A stretch of 64,000 nt of DNA from Microvirga ossetica (GCF_002741015.1 NZ_CP016616.1:603501-667500); one strand, 5' to 3'; shown: positions 9,060-18,475, counted from the stretch's first letter. Notes: generated by a model from the sequence alone, not told the origin. Numbers and translations: made by a program.

Positions 9060-10052
9060 TCAAACGCTGACAGATCGGCCGCTCAAAGCCGACTCCAAGG
9101 CGCAATCCGCAAGCCGCAGCGCTTGGCGGCCGTCGAAGGGAGTGACCGGCATGGGCGAGCCCGCTCGAACCGCGGAAATGAAAGCGTCGAGTTCGTGACG
9201 ATACGCATCAGCGTAGCGCTCCAAAAAGAAGTTCAGAAGTGGCTCAGCTGCCTCGGTTTCATGGCGGGTCCAGCGGCGGATTGTCGTTGGCCGCAAGTTC
9301 TCATTCTGCAGCATCCCTGCCGATCCGAAGATCTCGAAACGCTGATCGTAACCGTACACAGCCTCGCGGCAGCAATTGATATGGCATTGACGCCCCGATG
9401 CGGTTCGCATCTGCACCATCACGGTGTCGAAATCGTCAACCTCCGCCAGTGCCGGATCGACTAGGCGGCTCGCGGTGGCCAGCACGTCAGTGGGCTCTTC
9501 GCCCAGCAACCAGCGGGCCATGTCGAAATCATGGATGACCATGTCCCGAAAAATGCCCCCGGAATGCTTGAGATACTCGCGCGAGGGCAACCCCGGGTCA
9601 CGGCTGGTGATAATGACCTGCCGGACGTCCCCGATCTCCCCAGAATCGATGGCGCGGCGAAGTCGCTGGGCACTTGGATCGAAGCGGCGATTGAAGGCCA
9701 GCATGACACGACCATTCTGGCGCTCGATCTCCGTCAGCGCCTCATCGTCTTTGGCGATATCGAGATCGATCGGCTTTTCACACAGAACGGCTTTTCCCAG
9801 CCTGACGGCATGGAGCATGAGGCTCACATGGGTATCCGTCGGCGTACCGATCACGACGGCATCGACATCTTCGCGCTCAATGAGCGAAATTGGGTCCAGT
9901 GAGGCTTCGCACGAGAGAAGATCTGCGAGAGAACATGCGGCGCTGCCGAACGGATCGGCCACGGCGACCAGCCTCGCGTTTCGGTTCATCGCCACATTGG
10001 CGGCGTGGATTTTGCCGATCCGTCCGGCACCGAGCACTGCAACGCGCAACAT
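9060..10052 (-). CDS. iolG: inositol 2-dehydrogenase-like Gfo/Idh/MocA oxidoreductase
   Basis: A 330-residue NAD(P)-dependent dehydrogenase that in its family oxidises a ring hydroxyl of inositol to a ketone (scyllo-inosose) in the cytoplasm. The Rossmann motif GAGRIG is at 8-13, the conserved EKP at 92-94 and the catalytic DxxxHD segment in RDMVIHDFD at about residues 170-178. It is the last gene of a four-gene operon with a hydroxyacid dehydrogenase, an aldolase and an aldehyde dehydrogenase. Assignment to inositol rather than another cyclitol rests on the iolD and iolE homologues in the next operon. Confidence 0.8.
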   Translation of the reverse strand: MLRVAVLGAGRIGKIHAANVAMNRNARLVAVADPFGSAACSLADLLSCEASLDPISLIEREDVDAVVIGTPTDTHVSLMLHAVRLGKAVLCEKPIDLDIAKDDEALTEIERQNGRVMLAFNRRFDPSAQRLRRAIDSGEIGDVRQVIITSRDPGLPSREYLKHSGGIFRDMVIHDFDMARWLLGEEPTDVLATASRLVDPALAEVDDFDTVMVQMRTASGRQCHINCCREAVYGYDQRFEIFGSAGMLQNENLRPTTIRRWTRHETEAAEPLLNFFLERYADAYRHELDAFISAVRAGSPMPVTPFDGRQALRLADCALESALSGRSVSV

Positions 10053-10098
10053 CGGTAAAGCTCCTGTCGGTGTCGTAGCCTAGTGGCCACAGGAATCG

Positions 10099-11088
10099 TT
10101 ATGCTCTCAGCAGTTCCTTAGCCGACGGCGACACACTCGCTGCGTTCACCACAAGCTTCGGATCGAGGCTTCCGGCAAAGAAATCCAGGATGTTCTGGAC
10201 GGCGGACTCCGACATGCGGATAGCGCTCTCCAGTGTCAGGCCGGCCGAATGGGGACTGAGGATCACGCGATCATTCCCAAACAGCCGGTGATCGCGCTGA
10301 GGCGGCTCTGCCGTGAACACGTCGAGCCCAGCGCCGGCCAACCGACCCTCCTCAAGAGCGGTGGCGAGGGCCTCTTCGTCAATGAGACCGCCACGGGCGG
10401 TGTTCACCACCACGGCCGTCGGCTTCAGCTTGGCAAGCTCCGGAGCCCCAATCAAGGCGCCACCTGCGGATAATGGGATGTGCACGGAGATCACATCTGC
10501 CTGCGCAAGCGCTGAATTCATGTCCGGAGCGGGAATGGCGCCAGTACTTCTGATCGTTGTCTCATCAACAAAGGGATCGTGAACCAGAACCTCCATGCCA
10601 AAGGCCTCAGCAAGCTTGGCAACAGAGCGCCCGATACGGCCGAACCCGACTAAAAGAAGCGTCTTGCCAGCCAACTCCGTGGCATCGAAACTGTTACGAT
10701 AGTTCCACTCGGACCGCCGTGTCTTGGCGTCATAAGTGAGCGTCCGCTTGGCAAGGGACAGAATGAGCATCATCGTATGCTCGGCCACGGATTGGGAGTT
10801 AACATCACCGACAACGGCCAGCGGGATTCCACGCTTGTTCAAGGCCGCAATGTCCACCGCGTCGAATCCAACGCCGTGCCGTGATACGATCTTCAAACGG
10901 GGCGCTGCATTGATCACGGCCGCCGGCATTGGCTGGGTCCGGATGAGTACGGCATCCGCATGCTCAACAAGAGGGGAATAGGACTCGGTTGAGACCTCCT
11001 CAACCAGATCGAACGTCACGCCGGACGCCGACCGCAGGAGGGCCAGACCCGCATCGTGGATGCGCCCGGCGACGAGTACATGGGGCAT
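10099..11088 (-). CDS. D-isomer-specific 2-hydroxyacid dehydrogenase
   Basis: A 329-residue NAD-dependent dehydrogenase that interconverts a D-2-hydroxy acid and its 2-keto acid. The nucleotide-binding GFGRIG is at 148-153, and the catalytic triad Arg232, Glu261 and His280 is intact in NTARGG, TAEPP and SPHSAG. It is separated by a single base from the upstream aldolase gene, so they are co-translated. Together with that aldolase it could make or use a 2-keto-3-deoxy acid. This step is not part of the textbook inositol pathway. Confidence 0.88.
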   Translation of the reverse strand: MPHVLVAGRIHDAGLALLRSASGVTFDLVEEVSTESYSPLVEHADAVLIRTQPMPAAVINAAPRLKIVSRHGVGFDAVDIAALNKRGIPLAVVGDVNSQSVAEHTMMLILSLAKRTLTYDAKTRRSEWNYRNSFDATELAGKTLLLVGFGRIGRSVAKLAEAFGMEVLVHDPFVDETTIRSTGAIPAPDMNSALAQADVISVHIPLSAGGALIGAPELAKLKPTAVVVNTARGGLIDEEALATALEEGRLAGAGLDVFTAEPPQRDHRLFGNDRVILSPHSAGLTLESAIRMSESAVQNILDFFAGSLDPKLVVNAASVSPSAKELLRA

Positions 11089-11089
11089 G

Positions 11090-11908
11090 TCAGTATCCTC
11101 CCGTGGCGGTTGCGGCAGGCGACGATTCCTGGTCGGCGATCAGCTTGCGAGCCGTGGCAACACTTGCCTGAGCCGCGCCGGCTAACAGCCGCACGTCATT
11201 TGAGATGGTGACAAGATCGAATCCCCAGCCAATAGCTTTCGCGGCATAGGTCGGGGTGCCATTGTGGAGGCAAGCGCGGATTCCGGCCTTATGGGCCTTG
11301 TGCAGAATGGTCTGAATGACCTCGACGACCTCGGGCTCCTCACGGTCAAACCCGGTCGGGTAGCGTCGTCCCGTCAAACTTAGCGTCAGATCGGCGGGCC
11401 CAATATAGACACCATCGAGACCAGGCGTTGACACGATGTCATCAAGATTGGCGACAGCATCGGCCGTCTCAATCATGGCGAAGCACAGAACCTCGGCGTC
11501 CGCGTGCTGACCATAATCGGCGCCTGCCGAGAAATTGGCCCGTGTTGGACCGAAGCTCCGCACGCCATGGGGAGGATAGCGGACGTAAGAGACCAGACGC
11601 TCGGCCTCCTCGCGTGTGTTGATCATCGGGCAGATCACGCCGTAGGCACCGGCATCCAAGGATTTCATGATTGCCGCCGGATCGAGCCAAGGCACCCTGA
11701 CAAGCGGGGTGACGGCACTCGCCCGCATCGCTTGAAGCATGGTGGTGGCGACCTCGTAGCCAACGAGCCCGTGTTGAAGATCGATCGTGATCGAGTCGTA
11801 ACCCTGCGCGGCCATGATCTCGGCCGTGAAGGGACACGCAATGGACAACCATCCGTTGATCACTGGCTTGCCCGCGCTCCACTGCGCGCGAATTCCGTTG
11901 GGTAGCAT
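11090..11908 (-). CDS. HpcH/HpaI-family class II pyruvate aldolase
   Basis: A 272-residue metal-dependent aldolase of the HpcH/HpaI (GarL-like) family, which splits 2-keto-3-deoxy or 4-hydroxy-2-keto acids into pyruvate and an aldehyde. The family's key residues are present: His46 in DLQHG, Arg71, and metal ligands Glu147 and Asp173 (AMIETAD, IGPADL). It sits between the aldehyde dehydrogenase (14 bp upstream) and the hydroxyacid dehydrogenase. In standard inositol catabolism the aldolase is IolJ, which uses a phosphorylated substrate; this enzyme family normally uses unphosphorylated acids. Confidence 0.88.
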   Translation of the reverse strand: MLPNGIRAQWSAGKPVINGWLSIACPFTAEIMAAQGYDSITIDLQHGLVGYEVATTMLQAMRASAVTPLVRVPWLDPAAIMKSLDAGAYGVICPMINTREEAERLVSYVRYPPHGVRSFGPTRANFSAGADYGQHADAEVLCFAMIETADAVANLDDIVSTPGLDGVYIGPADLTLSLTGRRYPTGFDREEPEVVEVIQTILHKAHKAGIRACLHNGTPTYAAKAIGWGFDLVTISNDVRLLAGAAQASVATARKLIADQESSPAATATGGY

Positions 11909-11922
11909 GTTGCCTCGCCGCG

Positions 11923-13359
11923 TTAGACCACAATCTGGGATAGTTTGACGTTGAGGAAATCGAGAATTCCTTCCGATCCGCCTTCGCGCCCCATCCCGCT
12001 CAACTTGATCCCGCCAAAGGGCGCTTCGGCTGCGGCAAGAGCGAAGCTGTTGACACCCACCATGCCGGACTCAATCCGCGACACCGCCTCTCGCATGCGG
12101 GCCGGATCACGGGTGAAGACGTACGCAGACAAGCCGAAATCGCCCGCATTGGCCCGCTGGAACACCTCGTCCTTGTCCGAGAAGGGAGTGATCGCCGCGA
12201 CGGGCCCGAAATTCTCCTGCGCGAGAGCCATAGCCTCATCGGGAAGGCCGGAGATCACTGTCGGTTCGAAGAAGAAGCCCTTATTTTGGCCCTGCGGTCG
12301 CCCGCCTCCAGTCTCAATGCGTCCACCGCGCTTCTTTGCATCGGCAACGATCCCCTCGATCGCGTCAATGCGGCGCTGGTTGATCAGAGGTCCCATTTGG
12401 GATGCCTCATCGAGGCCATGTCCCAATTTGAGGGAACTCGCCCGTTTCGTGAATCCGGATACAAACGCGTCGTGCAGAGACTCATGAATATAGAAGCGAT
12501 CTGGTGTGACACAGACCTGTCCGGCATTTGCGAATTTGGTTGGAACCGCCAGATCAAGCACCGTGTCGACGTGGGCATCGTCGAACACGATCATCGGTGC
12601 ATTACCACCGAGTTCCATGCTGACCCGCTTCATTGTCGCGGCAGCATCCCGGATCATCTGCTGCCCGACTGCCGTGGATCCGGTAAGCGTTATCTTACGC
12701 ACCACGGGCGACGCCATAAGGCGCGTATAGGTTGTCGCCGTCGGTCCGATGACGAGATTTACCACTCCCTGGGGCACACCCGCTTGCCTCAGGCAATCCA
12801 CCATGATCATTGCGGCCCCAGGAACTTCACTCGACGGGCGTACGATGACGGAACATCCTGCCGCTAAGGCAGGAGCGACCTTGCGCGCAATGAGAACGGC
12901 AGGGAAGTTCCAGGCCGTGAATGCAGCGACAACGCCCACGGGCTCATGCAGCACCTCGATGCGCCCGCCGGGCGCCCGGCTTTCAACGATGCGGCCATAG
13001 ATCCGGCGCGCTTCTTCCGCATTCCAGCGGAACTGGTCGACGGAGAGGGCCCATTCCCGCTTGGCCTGAGCCAGGGGCTTGCCCGCCTCGAGGGTGATTT
13101 GGCGTGCCGCCTCTTCTGTTCGCTCCTGCATGCGATCGGCCGCGGCGTGCAAAAGATCCGCCCGCGTCCAGGCCGGGGTTGACCGCCAGCGCTTCAGGGC
13201 TCGGTCGGCCGCCGCAATGGCGTCATCCACATCGGCCTCGGCGGCGGCGGGAACCTCCCCGAGGGTCTCCCCGGTGGCCGGATCCACGATGTCCAGGGCG
13301 CCGTGCCCGCCGCGAGCACGCCAGTCGCCGTCGATGAACAGGCCGAAATTTTCATACAT
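11923..13359 (-). CDS. NAD(P)-dependent aldehyde dehydrogenase
   Basis: A 478-residue aldehyde dehydrogenase, most like succinate- or glutarate-semialdehyde types, which oxidises an aldehyde to an acid. The general base Glu249 (ELGGNAP) and nucleophile Cys283 (AGQVCV) are intact. It opens the four-gene enzyme operon and is the natural partner for the aldehyde released by the aldolase encoded next. It is not the CoA-acylating methylmalonate-semialdehyde type (IolA) as far as I can judge. A single RCAA-N6-TTGC site lies 36 bp upstream of its start codon. Confidence 0.87.
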   Translation of the reverse strand: MYENFGLFIDGDWRARGGHGALDIVDPATGETLGEVPAAAEADVDDAIAAADRALKRWRSTPAWTRADLLHAAADRMQERTEEAARQITLEAGKPLAQAKREWALSVDQFRWNAEEARRIYGRIVESRAPGGRIEVLHEPVGVVAAFTAWNFPAVLIARKVAPALAAGCSVIVRPSSEVPGAAMIMVDCLRQAGVPQGVVNLVIGPTATTYTRLMASPVVRKITLTGSTAVGQQMIRDAAATMKRVSMELGGNAPMIVFDDAHVDTVLDLAVPTKFANAGQVCVTPDRFYIHESLHDAFVSGFTKRASSLKLGHGLDEASQMGPLINQRRIDAIEGIVADAKKRGGRIETGGGRPQGQNKGFFFEPTVISGLPDEAMALAQENFGPVAAITPFSDKDEVFQRANAGDFGLSAYVFTRDPARMREAVSRIESGMVGVNSFALAAAEAPFGGIKLSGMGREGGSEGILDFLNVKLSQIVV

Positions 13360-13394
13360 CAGACGCGATCCCTTGCTTGGCTATGATGTTTGCT

Positions 13395-13408
13395 GCAACA
13401 ATCGTTGC
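13395..13408. promoter_or_regulatory. single RpiR-type operator, aldehyde dehydrogenase operon
   Basis: GCAACAATCGTTGC is a near-perfect palindrome with both half-sites matching. It lies 36 bp upstream of the aldehyde dehydrogenase start, where it would overlap the promoter or leader. No second copy is found 29 bp to either side, unlike the other promoters. Confidence 0.62.
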
Positions 13409-13589
13409 AACAGACGCTGAGGAGATTGCTGGCGTAAGCATGCTAACCATAGGACCAGGTGCTCATCTGAGCGCGGTGATGAGCAAAGGACCACCATGTC
13501 GGTTTTGGGCTCGGGCAGCTGGGCTTTGCTGGTTCAGCAAGATCCTCTCCCTGTCATCGTTGCGCACAGCGCTTGTACCAACGTCTTTT

Positions 13590-13632
13590 GCAATTATTAT
13601 TGCTTATTGATATTTTGCGCAATAAAAATTGT
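13590..13632. promoter_or_regulatory. tandem RpiR-type operator pair upstream of rpiR
   Basis: Two copies, GCAATTATTATTGC (13590-13603) and GCAATAAAAATTGT (13619-13632), start 29 bp apart. The second has one mismatch in its right half-site. The location suggests autoregulation of the RpiR gene and perhaps joint control of the divergent operon. Confidence 0.66.
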
Positions 13633-13768
13633 ATGTCAAGAGCACAAGGCCCAGGCATTGACGGCTCCGCTTGGGCAGATGAGGACAGTCTGTGAGAGAC
13701 CATCGGGCAAGACCTGCCCGGCATCCGAGCCGCAAGTCAGGCTGAGCAGCAGGAAGGATCGAGAACCA

Positions 13769-14752
13769 GTGGCGCCACAGACAAGAAAGAAGAGCGGAGC
13801 CAAAATGCCAGGAAAGGACAACCGGCAGACAGACCCGACCCCGAAAAACTATGAGGGGATCGTCAATCTGATTGCCCAGGAATACCCGAACCTGTCCCAA
13901 GGGTTCCAGCAGATTGCGCGGTTCTTCACCCAAAACCCGAACGTCATTGCGCTTGAGTCGATTAATGCCATTGCGGCCCAATGCGGCACTCACCCCTCGA
14001 GTCTCGTTCGTTTTGCCCAGAACTTTGGCTACTCAGGTTTCAAGGAGCTTCAGGCGGTATTTCAGACCCGTCTGGCGACCGCTGCTCCAGGCTTTCGCGA
14101 GCGCTTGAGCGCGCTTGAGAGCGAGTTGTCTCGCAATGAGGAGCGCGGCAACCTTGGCTACTTGCGGCAACTGGTCGTGCGCGACATTGCGGCCCTCCAA
14201 GACCTTCTCGAAGGAGTCGCCGAGGAAGAACTCGCGGCTACAGCGCAGCTGCTGGCAAAAGCGGAAACGATCTATATCGCTGGGCAACTCCGGTCAGAGC
14301 CGATTGCATCGTTTCTTCGCTATGTTCTGACAATGTTGCGTCGGCGGGTCGTCCTCCTTGATCCAGCCGGCGGCTTAGCTCAGGAAATGGCTGCAACCAT
14401 ATCCGAGCGCGATGTGCTCGTTGCGATCGCCTTCCGACATTATGCAAAGGAGGTTGTGGCGATTTCCGACGTGGCGGTGGGCAGCGGGGCTCCGATCATC
14501 GCCATCACCGATAGTCAGTTGTCGCCCCTGGCGAAGGATGCTCGGGTGTTGTTTACGGTCCCGGAGGACGAGTACACGTTCTCGCGCTCACTGGCTGCTC
14601 CCATGTGCCTTGTCCAGTGCATTGCGGTGGCAACGGCAGCGCTCCTCCAGCCCAGTCGCGACGAGGCCCCGCGCATTCCAACCGTCACCGGAATAGCCCG
14701 TGACAGAAGCACGGAACCCAAGCGGCGCGGAAAGGCTCCGGCCAAGCCGTAA
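13769..14752 (+). CDS. MurR/RpiR-family transcriptional regulator
   Basis: A regulator with an N-terminal HTH_6 domain (IARFFTQNPNVIALES region, then the recognition part THPSSLVRFAQNFGYSGF) and a C-terminal SIS sugar-phosphate-binding domain. RpiR proteins bind N6-type inverted repeats as dimers and often control sugar or inositol genes. The start is uncertain. GTG at 13769 has AGGAAGGA 10 bases upstream (327 residues); ATG at 13805 gives 315 residues with a weaker ribosome site. The gene lies at the centre of the island between two operons carrying the repeated RCAA-N6-TTGC motif, so it is the best candidate for binding it. A C-terminal tail rich in Arg and Lys is unusual but unexplained. 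Confidence 0.88.
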   Translation: MAPQTRKKSGAKMPGKDNRQTDPTPKNYEGIVNLIAQEYPNLSQGFQQIARFFTQNPNVIALESINAIAAQCGTHPSSLVRFAQNFGYSGFKELQAVFQTRLATAAPGFRERLSALESELSRNEERGNLGYLRQLVVRDIAALQDLLEGVAEEELAATAQLLAKAETIYIAGQLRSEPIASFLRYVLTMLRRRVVLLDPAGGLAQEMAATISERDVLVAIAFRHYAKEVVAISDVAVGSGAPIIAITDSQLSPLAKDARVLFTVPEDEYTFSRSLAAPMCLVQCIAVATAALLQPSRDEAPRIPTVTGIARDRSTEPKRRGKAPAKP

Positions 14753-14773
14753 TCAGGCAGCGCAGCAATTTTA

Positions 14774-14816
14774 GCAATTTATCTTGCAGATTTTATTAAT
14801 CTGCAATAATCTTTTC
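14774..14816. promoter_or_regulatory. tandem RpiR-type operator pair, iolD promoter
   Basis: GCAATTTATCTTGC (14774-14787) is followed at exactly 29 bp by a weaker copy, GCAATAATCTTTTC (14803-14816). A second palindrome, GCAGATT-N5-AATCTGC (14786-14804), lies between them. The pair lies about 50-95 bp upstream of iolD. Confidence 0.62.
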
Positions 14817-14867
14817 CGAAACCGGATGCGCTGCCATAAAAGCGCCTGCTGATTGGGAGGAGATTGC

Positions 14868-16709
14868 ATGTCGACCGTTCGCTGCACCATGGCCCAGGCT
14901 TTGGTTCGCTATCTGTGCAACCAGTTCACCATCGTCGATGGCGAGCAGGTTCCACTGTTTCCCGGTGTCTTCGCAATCTTCGGACATGGCAACGTTACCT
15001 GCCTCTCGGAGGCTTTGGAAGCGGTCCAGGACACCCTGCCGACGTGGCGTGGACAGAACGAACAATCGATGGCGCTCGCCGCTATCGGCTTTGCGAAGGC
15101 CAAGCGGCGACGCCAGATCATGGTAGCCGCTACGTCGATCGGACCGGGCGCTCTCAACATGGTAACGGCGGCCGGTGTGGCCCATTCCAACCGGCTCCCG
15201 GTTCTGCTTCTCGCCGGCGACACCTTCGTCAACCGCCGGCCTGACCCCGTCATGCAGCAGGTTGAGCATTTCGGCGATCCGACAATCAACGTCAACGACG
15301 CGTTCAAGGCCGTCACGCGCTACTGGGATCGGATCGTTCACCCCGAACAACTCATCTCGTCCCTGCCGCAGGCGGTCGCGACCCTGCTTGACCCGGCCGA
15401 TTGCGGTCCGGCTTTTATCGGTCTGCCCCAGGACGTGCAGGAGATTGCCTGGGATTATCCGACCGCGTTCTTCGAGCCGACCGTCCACACGATCCCGCGC
15501 CCCCGGGCGGACCGGGAACGGCTCGCCGAAGCCATCCGACTGCTCAAGTCGGCCAAGCGTCCCTTGATTATTTCCGGTGGCGGAGTGCGCTATTCCGGCG
15601 CCGAAGCTGTGCTGGGACGCTTTGCTGAAGAACATGGCATTCCGCTTGCGGAGACGATCGCCGGCAAGGGCGCCGTCACGCACGATCATCCAGCCCATGT
15701 TGGGCCGATCGGCATCGTTGGATCGACGTCCGCCAATGCTCTGGCCGCTGAGGCCGACGTGATCCTTGCAGTGGGAACCCGGCTCATGGATTTCACCACG
15801 GGCTCGTGGACCTGTTTCTCGCCTGACGCGCGGTTCATCTCCATCAATGCGGCCCGTTACGATGCGACCAAGCACCGTGCCCTAGCCGTTGTCGCCGACG
15901 CACGCGAAGCGATCCTGGAACTTGGGGAAGCCGTGCAGGACTGGAAGGCTGATGCGGCCTGGACGGAACGGGGCCGCGTCGAGTTCGCAAGATGGAACTC
16001 GATGCTCGACGGCTTCCAGCGTCCGACCAACGATCCAATTCCGACCTACGCCCAGGTTGTGGGCATCGTTAATTCCAAGGCAGGCGAACGGGATCTCCTC
16101 ATCGCCGCTGCAGGCGGGCTTCCGGGCGAGGTGATGAAGAACTGGCGCGTCAAGGAGCCCAATACCTTTGACTGTGAGTTTGGCTTCTCGTGTATGGGGT
16201 ACGAGATAGCTGCCGGATGGGGCGCTGCCATGGCGGATCCGACCCGCACGCCGATCGTGATGATCGGTGACGGCACCTACATGATGATGAACTCCGATAT
16301 CTACTCGTCAGTCTTGGCTGGTCACAAGATGATTATCATCGTGTGTGACAATGGCGGCTATGCGGTCATCAACCGCCTGCAGAATGCCAAAGGCGGCGCA
16401 TCGTTCAATAATCTGATCCGAGACTGTCGCGTGAAGGAGCCCTTCCCGGTGGACTTTGCAAAGCATGCGGAAGCGATGGGCGCCTTGACGCGACGCGTCG
16501 AGAGTTTGGCGGATCTCGGCCAAGCTGTGGATTGGGCACAAACCACCGACCGGACGACCGTCATCACCATTGTCTCGGACGCCTTTACCTGGACCCCTGG
16601 TGACGCGTGGTGGGATGTCGGTGTGCCGCAGGTCAGCAGCCGAGACGAGGTGATCGAGGCATCCAAAGCACAGTTGGATGGTCGCAAGCGCCAGCGTGTC
16701 GGCGTCTGA
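14868..16709 (+). CDS. iolD: 3D-(3,5/4)-trihydroxycyclohexane-1,2-dione hydrolase (IolD)
   Basis: A 613-residue thiamine-diphosphate enzyme that in the inositol pathway opens the ring of the dione to 5-deoxyglucuronate. The family's N-terminal signature is near the start, and the TPP-binding segment GDGTYMMMNSDIYSS followed by CDN about 25 residues later is near residues 465-495. The start at 14868 follows GGGAGGAG by six bases. It heads the plus-strand operon with iolE 45 bp downstream. The enzyme strongly suggests a cyclitol substrate for the island. Confidence 0.9.
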   Translation: MSTVRCTMAQALVRYLCNQFTIVDGEQVPLFPGVFAIFGHGNVTCLSEALEAVQDTLPTWRGQNEQSMALAAIGFAKAKRRRQIMVAATSIGPGALNMVTAAGVAHSNRLPVLLLAGDTFVNRRPDPVMQQVEHFGDPTINVNDAFKAVTRYWDRIVHPEQLISSLPQAVATLLDPADCGPAFIGLPQDVQEIAWDYPTAFFEPTVHTIPRPRADRERLAEAIRLLKSAKRPLIISGGGVRYSGAEAVLGRFAEEHGIPLAETIAGKGAVTHDHPAHVGPIGIVGSTSANALAAEADVILAVGTRLMDFTTGSWTCFSPDARFISINAARYDATKHRALAVVADAREAILELGEAVQDWKADAAWTERGRVEFARWNSMLDGFQRPTNDPIPTYAQVVGIVNSKAGERDLLIAAAGGLPGEVMKNWRVKEPNTFDCEFGFSCMGYEIAAGWGAAMADPTRTPIVMIGDGTYMMMNSDIYSSVLAGHKMIIIVCDNGGYAVINRLQNAKGGASFNNLIRDCRVKEPFPVDFAKHAEAMGALTRRVESLADLGQAVDWAQTTDRTTVITIVSDAFTWTPGDAWWDVGVPQVSSRDEVIEASKAQLDGRKRQRVGV

Positions 16710-16754
16710 CTCCACATCTAGGCCAAGATTTGACTGCAGCCTCCGGAGACAACG

Positions 16755-17669
16755 ATGAGAGCCAAGTTGGGAATAGCGCCCATCGCCTGGTCCAATGATG
16801 ACCTGCCGGAGCTGGGTGGAGACACCAGCCTTCAGACCTGTCTAAGAGAAAGCAGAGAGGCCGGCTTCACAGGTGTGGAGACAGGAGGCAAGTTCCCGAA
16901 ATCCGCCGCCGAGTTGCGCCCTGAGCTTGAGACGTTCGGCCTTGAACTCGCATCCGGCTGGTACTCCGGCACTGTTCTTGATGCGCCCGACGATCTCGCC
17001 GAGGAAAAGGACAAGGTGGCGTCGCAGCTTGAGCTGTTTCGCTCTCTCGGCGCCGCCTGTCTGGCCTACGGTGAGACGGCCGGAACCATTCAAAACAAGC
17101 GCAATGCTCCATTGGCCACCCGGCGCCGGCTCTCTGAAGACGAGATCAAGGTCTATGGACGACGTTTGACGCGCTTTGCCGAGCATTGCGCCGATGCTGG
17201 CGTGCCGCTGGGCTTCCACCATCATATGGCAACGGCCATTGAGACGGAGCAGGACCTTGACTGGCTGATGAAGCACACCGGCGAGGCCGTGGGTCTGCTG
17301 TTTGATGCCGGGCACATGCGCTTTGCCGGCGGCGATGTTCTTCGCGTCATCGACAAGCACGGGAGCCGGATCATTCACGTCCACGCGAAGGATGTCCGTG
17401 GCCCTGTCATTGAAGGCCTTGATCGCAACCGCCAATCTTTCCTGGATGCGGTGCTGGAAGGTGCGTTTACGGTTCCCGGTGATGGGGCGATTGATTTCGC
17501 AGCTGTGATCCAGCGCCTCGCCGATGTGGGATATGAAGGCTGGTTCGTCGTCGAGGCCGAGCAGGATCCTGCCAAAGCCCCACCTGCAGAGTACGCAAAG
17601 ATCGGCTACCGCGCCCTGACCGCGGCGCTCACCAAAGCCGGTTACCGCATCGAGGAAGCACCAGTATGA
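16755..17669 (+). CDS. iolE: inosose dehydratase-like sugar-phosphate isomerase/epimerase family protein (IolE)
   Basis: A 304-residue TIM-barrel protein of the AP-endonuclease-2/xylose-isomerase-like family that matches inosose dehydratases, which convert scyllo-inosose to the dione used by IolD. Visible landmarks are GVETGGKFP near residue 35, the metal-binding HHH segment (LGFHHHMAT) near 155, and VEAEQDP near the C-terminus, all typical of IolE. Its last codons overlap the following SDR by 4 bp (ATGA). It follows iolD, as in many iol operons. Confidence 0.88.
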   Translation: MRAKLGIAPIAWSNDDLPELGGDTSLQTCLRESREAGFTGVETGGKFPKSAAELRPELETFGLELASGWYSGTVLDAPDDLAEEKDKVASQLELFRSLGAACLAYGETAGTIQNKRNAPLATRRRLSEDEIKVYGRRLTRFAEHCADAGVPLGFHHHMATAIETEQDLDWLMKHTGEAVGLLFDAGHMRFAGGDVLRVIDKHGSRIIHVHAKDVRGPVIEGLDRNRQSFLDAVLEGAFTVPGDGAIDFAAVIQRLADVGYEGWFVVEAEQDPAKAPPAEYAKIGYRALTAALTKAGYRIEEAPV

Positions 17670-18475
17670 CTCAGATGGAAGGAAAGATCGCTGTTGTGAC
17701 CGGCGGGACGCAAGGCCTTGGAGCTTCCATTGCTGAACTGTTCGCGAAACGCGGGGCATCAGGCATCGTCATCTGCGGCCGGTCGCGCGAGAAGGGAGAA
17801 GCGAAGGCACGTGCCATTCAGGAAGAAACCGATGCCCGCGTCGTGTTTGTGCCCGCCGATTTGAGCAGGGTTGATGATTGCCGGGCGGTCATTGCCAAAG
17901 TGGACGCCGAGTTCGGACGCGTCGACGCACTTGTCAATGCTGCGGCAATCACGGACCGCGGCACGATCATCGATACGTCACCGGATCTCTTCGACACCAT
18001 GTTTGCGGTCAACGTGCGAGCTCCCTTCTTTCTGATGCAGGACGCGATCAAGCTCATGCGCCGGGATCACGTTGAGGGCACGATCGTGAATATCTGCTCG
18101 ATGTCGGCAAAGGCCGGGCAGCCTTTCATCGCGGCGTATTGCGCCTCCAAAGGGGCCCTTGCAACCCTCACCGAGAACACAGCTTACGCCCTTCTCATGA
18201 ACCGCATCCGCGTCAATGCCCTCAACATTGGCTGGATGGCCAGCGAGGGCGAGGATCGCACTCAGAAGCAGTACCATGACGCCAATCCAAACTGGCTTGC
18301 CGAGGCAGCCGCGCGGCAGCCCTTTGGACGCCTGATCGACCCAAAGGAGGTGGCTCGTGCCGTGGCGTTTCTGTCAAGTGACGAGTCAGGCCTGATGACC
18401 GGTTCCGTGATCAATTACGATCAATCGATCTGGGGGGCATATGATGCAGCCCCGAGACCAGCTGCCCCTCTCTGA
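17666..18475 (+). CDS. SDR-family oxidoreductase
   Basis: A 269-residue short-chain dehydrogenase with nucleotide-binding TGGTQGLG near residues 12-19, NAAA in the middle and catalytic YCASK near 155-160. It is translationally coupled to iolE by a 4-bp overlap and ends the operon just before a terminator. Possible roles are oxidation of a cyclitol epimer before IolG or reduction of a downstream intermediate; sequence does not decide. Confidence 0.86.
   Translation: MTQMEGKIAVVTGGTQGLGASIAELFAKRGASGIVICGRSREKGEAKARAIQEETDARVVFVPADLSRVDDCRAVIAKVDAEFGRVDALVNAAAITDRGTIIDTSPDLFDTMFAVNVRAPFFLMQDAIKLMRRDHVEGTIVNICSMSAKAGQPFIAAYCASKGALATLTENTAYALLMNRIRVNALNIGWMASEGEDRTQKQYHDANPNWLAEAAARQPFGRLIDPKEVARAVAFLSSDESGLMTGSVINYDQSIWGAYDAAPRPAAPL

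Larger units (their letters stand above)
13360..13768. other. divergent promoter region, enzyme operon and rpiR
   Basis: A 409-bp region between divergent genes. It holds one operator copy next to the aldehyde dehydrogenase and a tandem pair about 140 bp upstream of the regulator. The AT-rich stretch at 13580-13635 is the likely promoter core. I see no separate gene. Confidence 0.6.
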
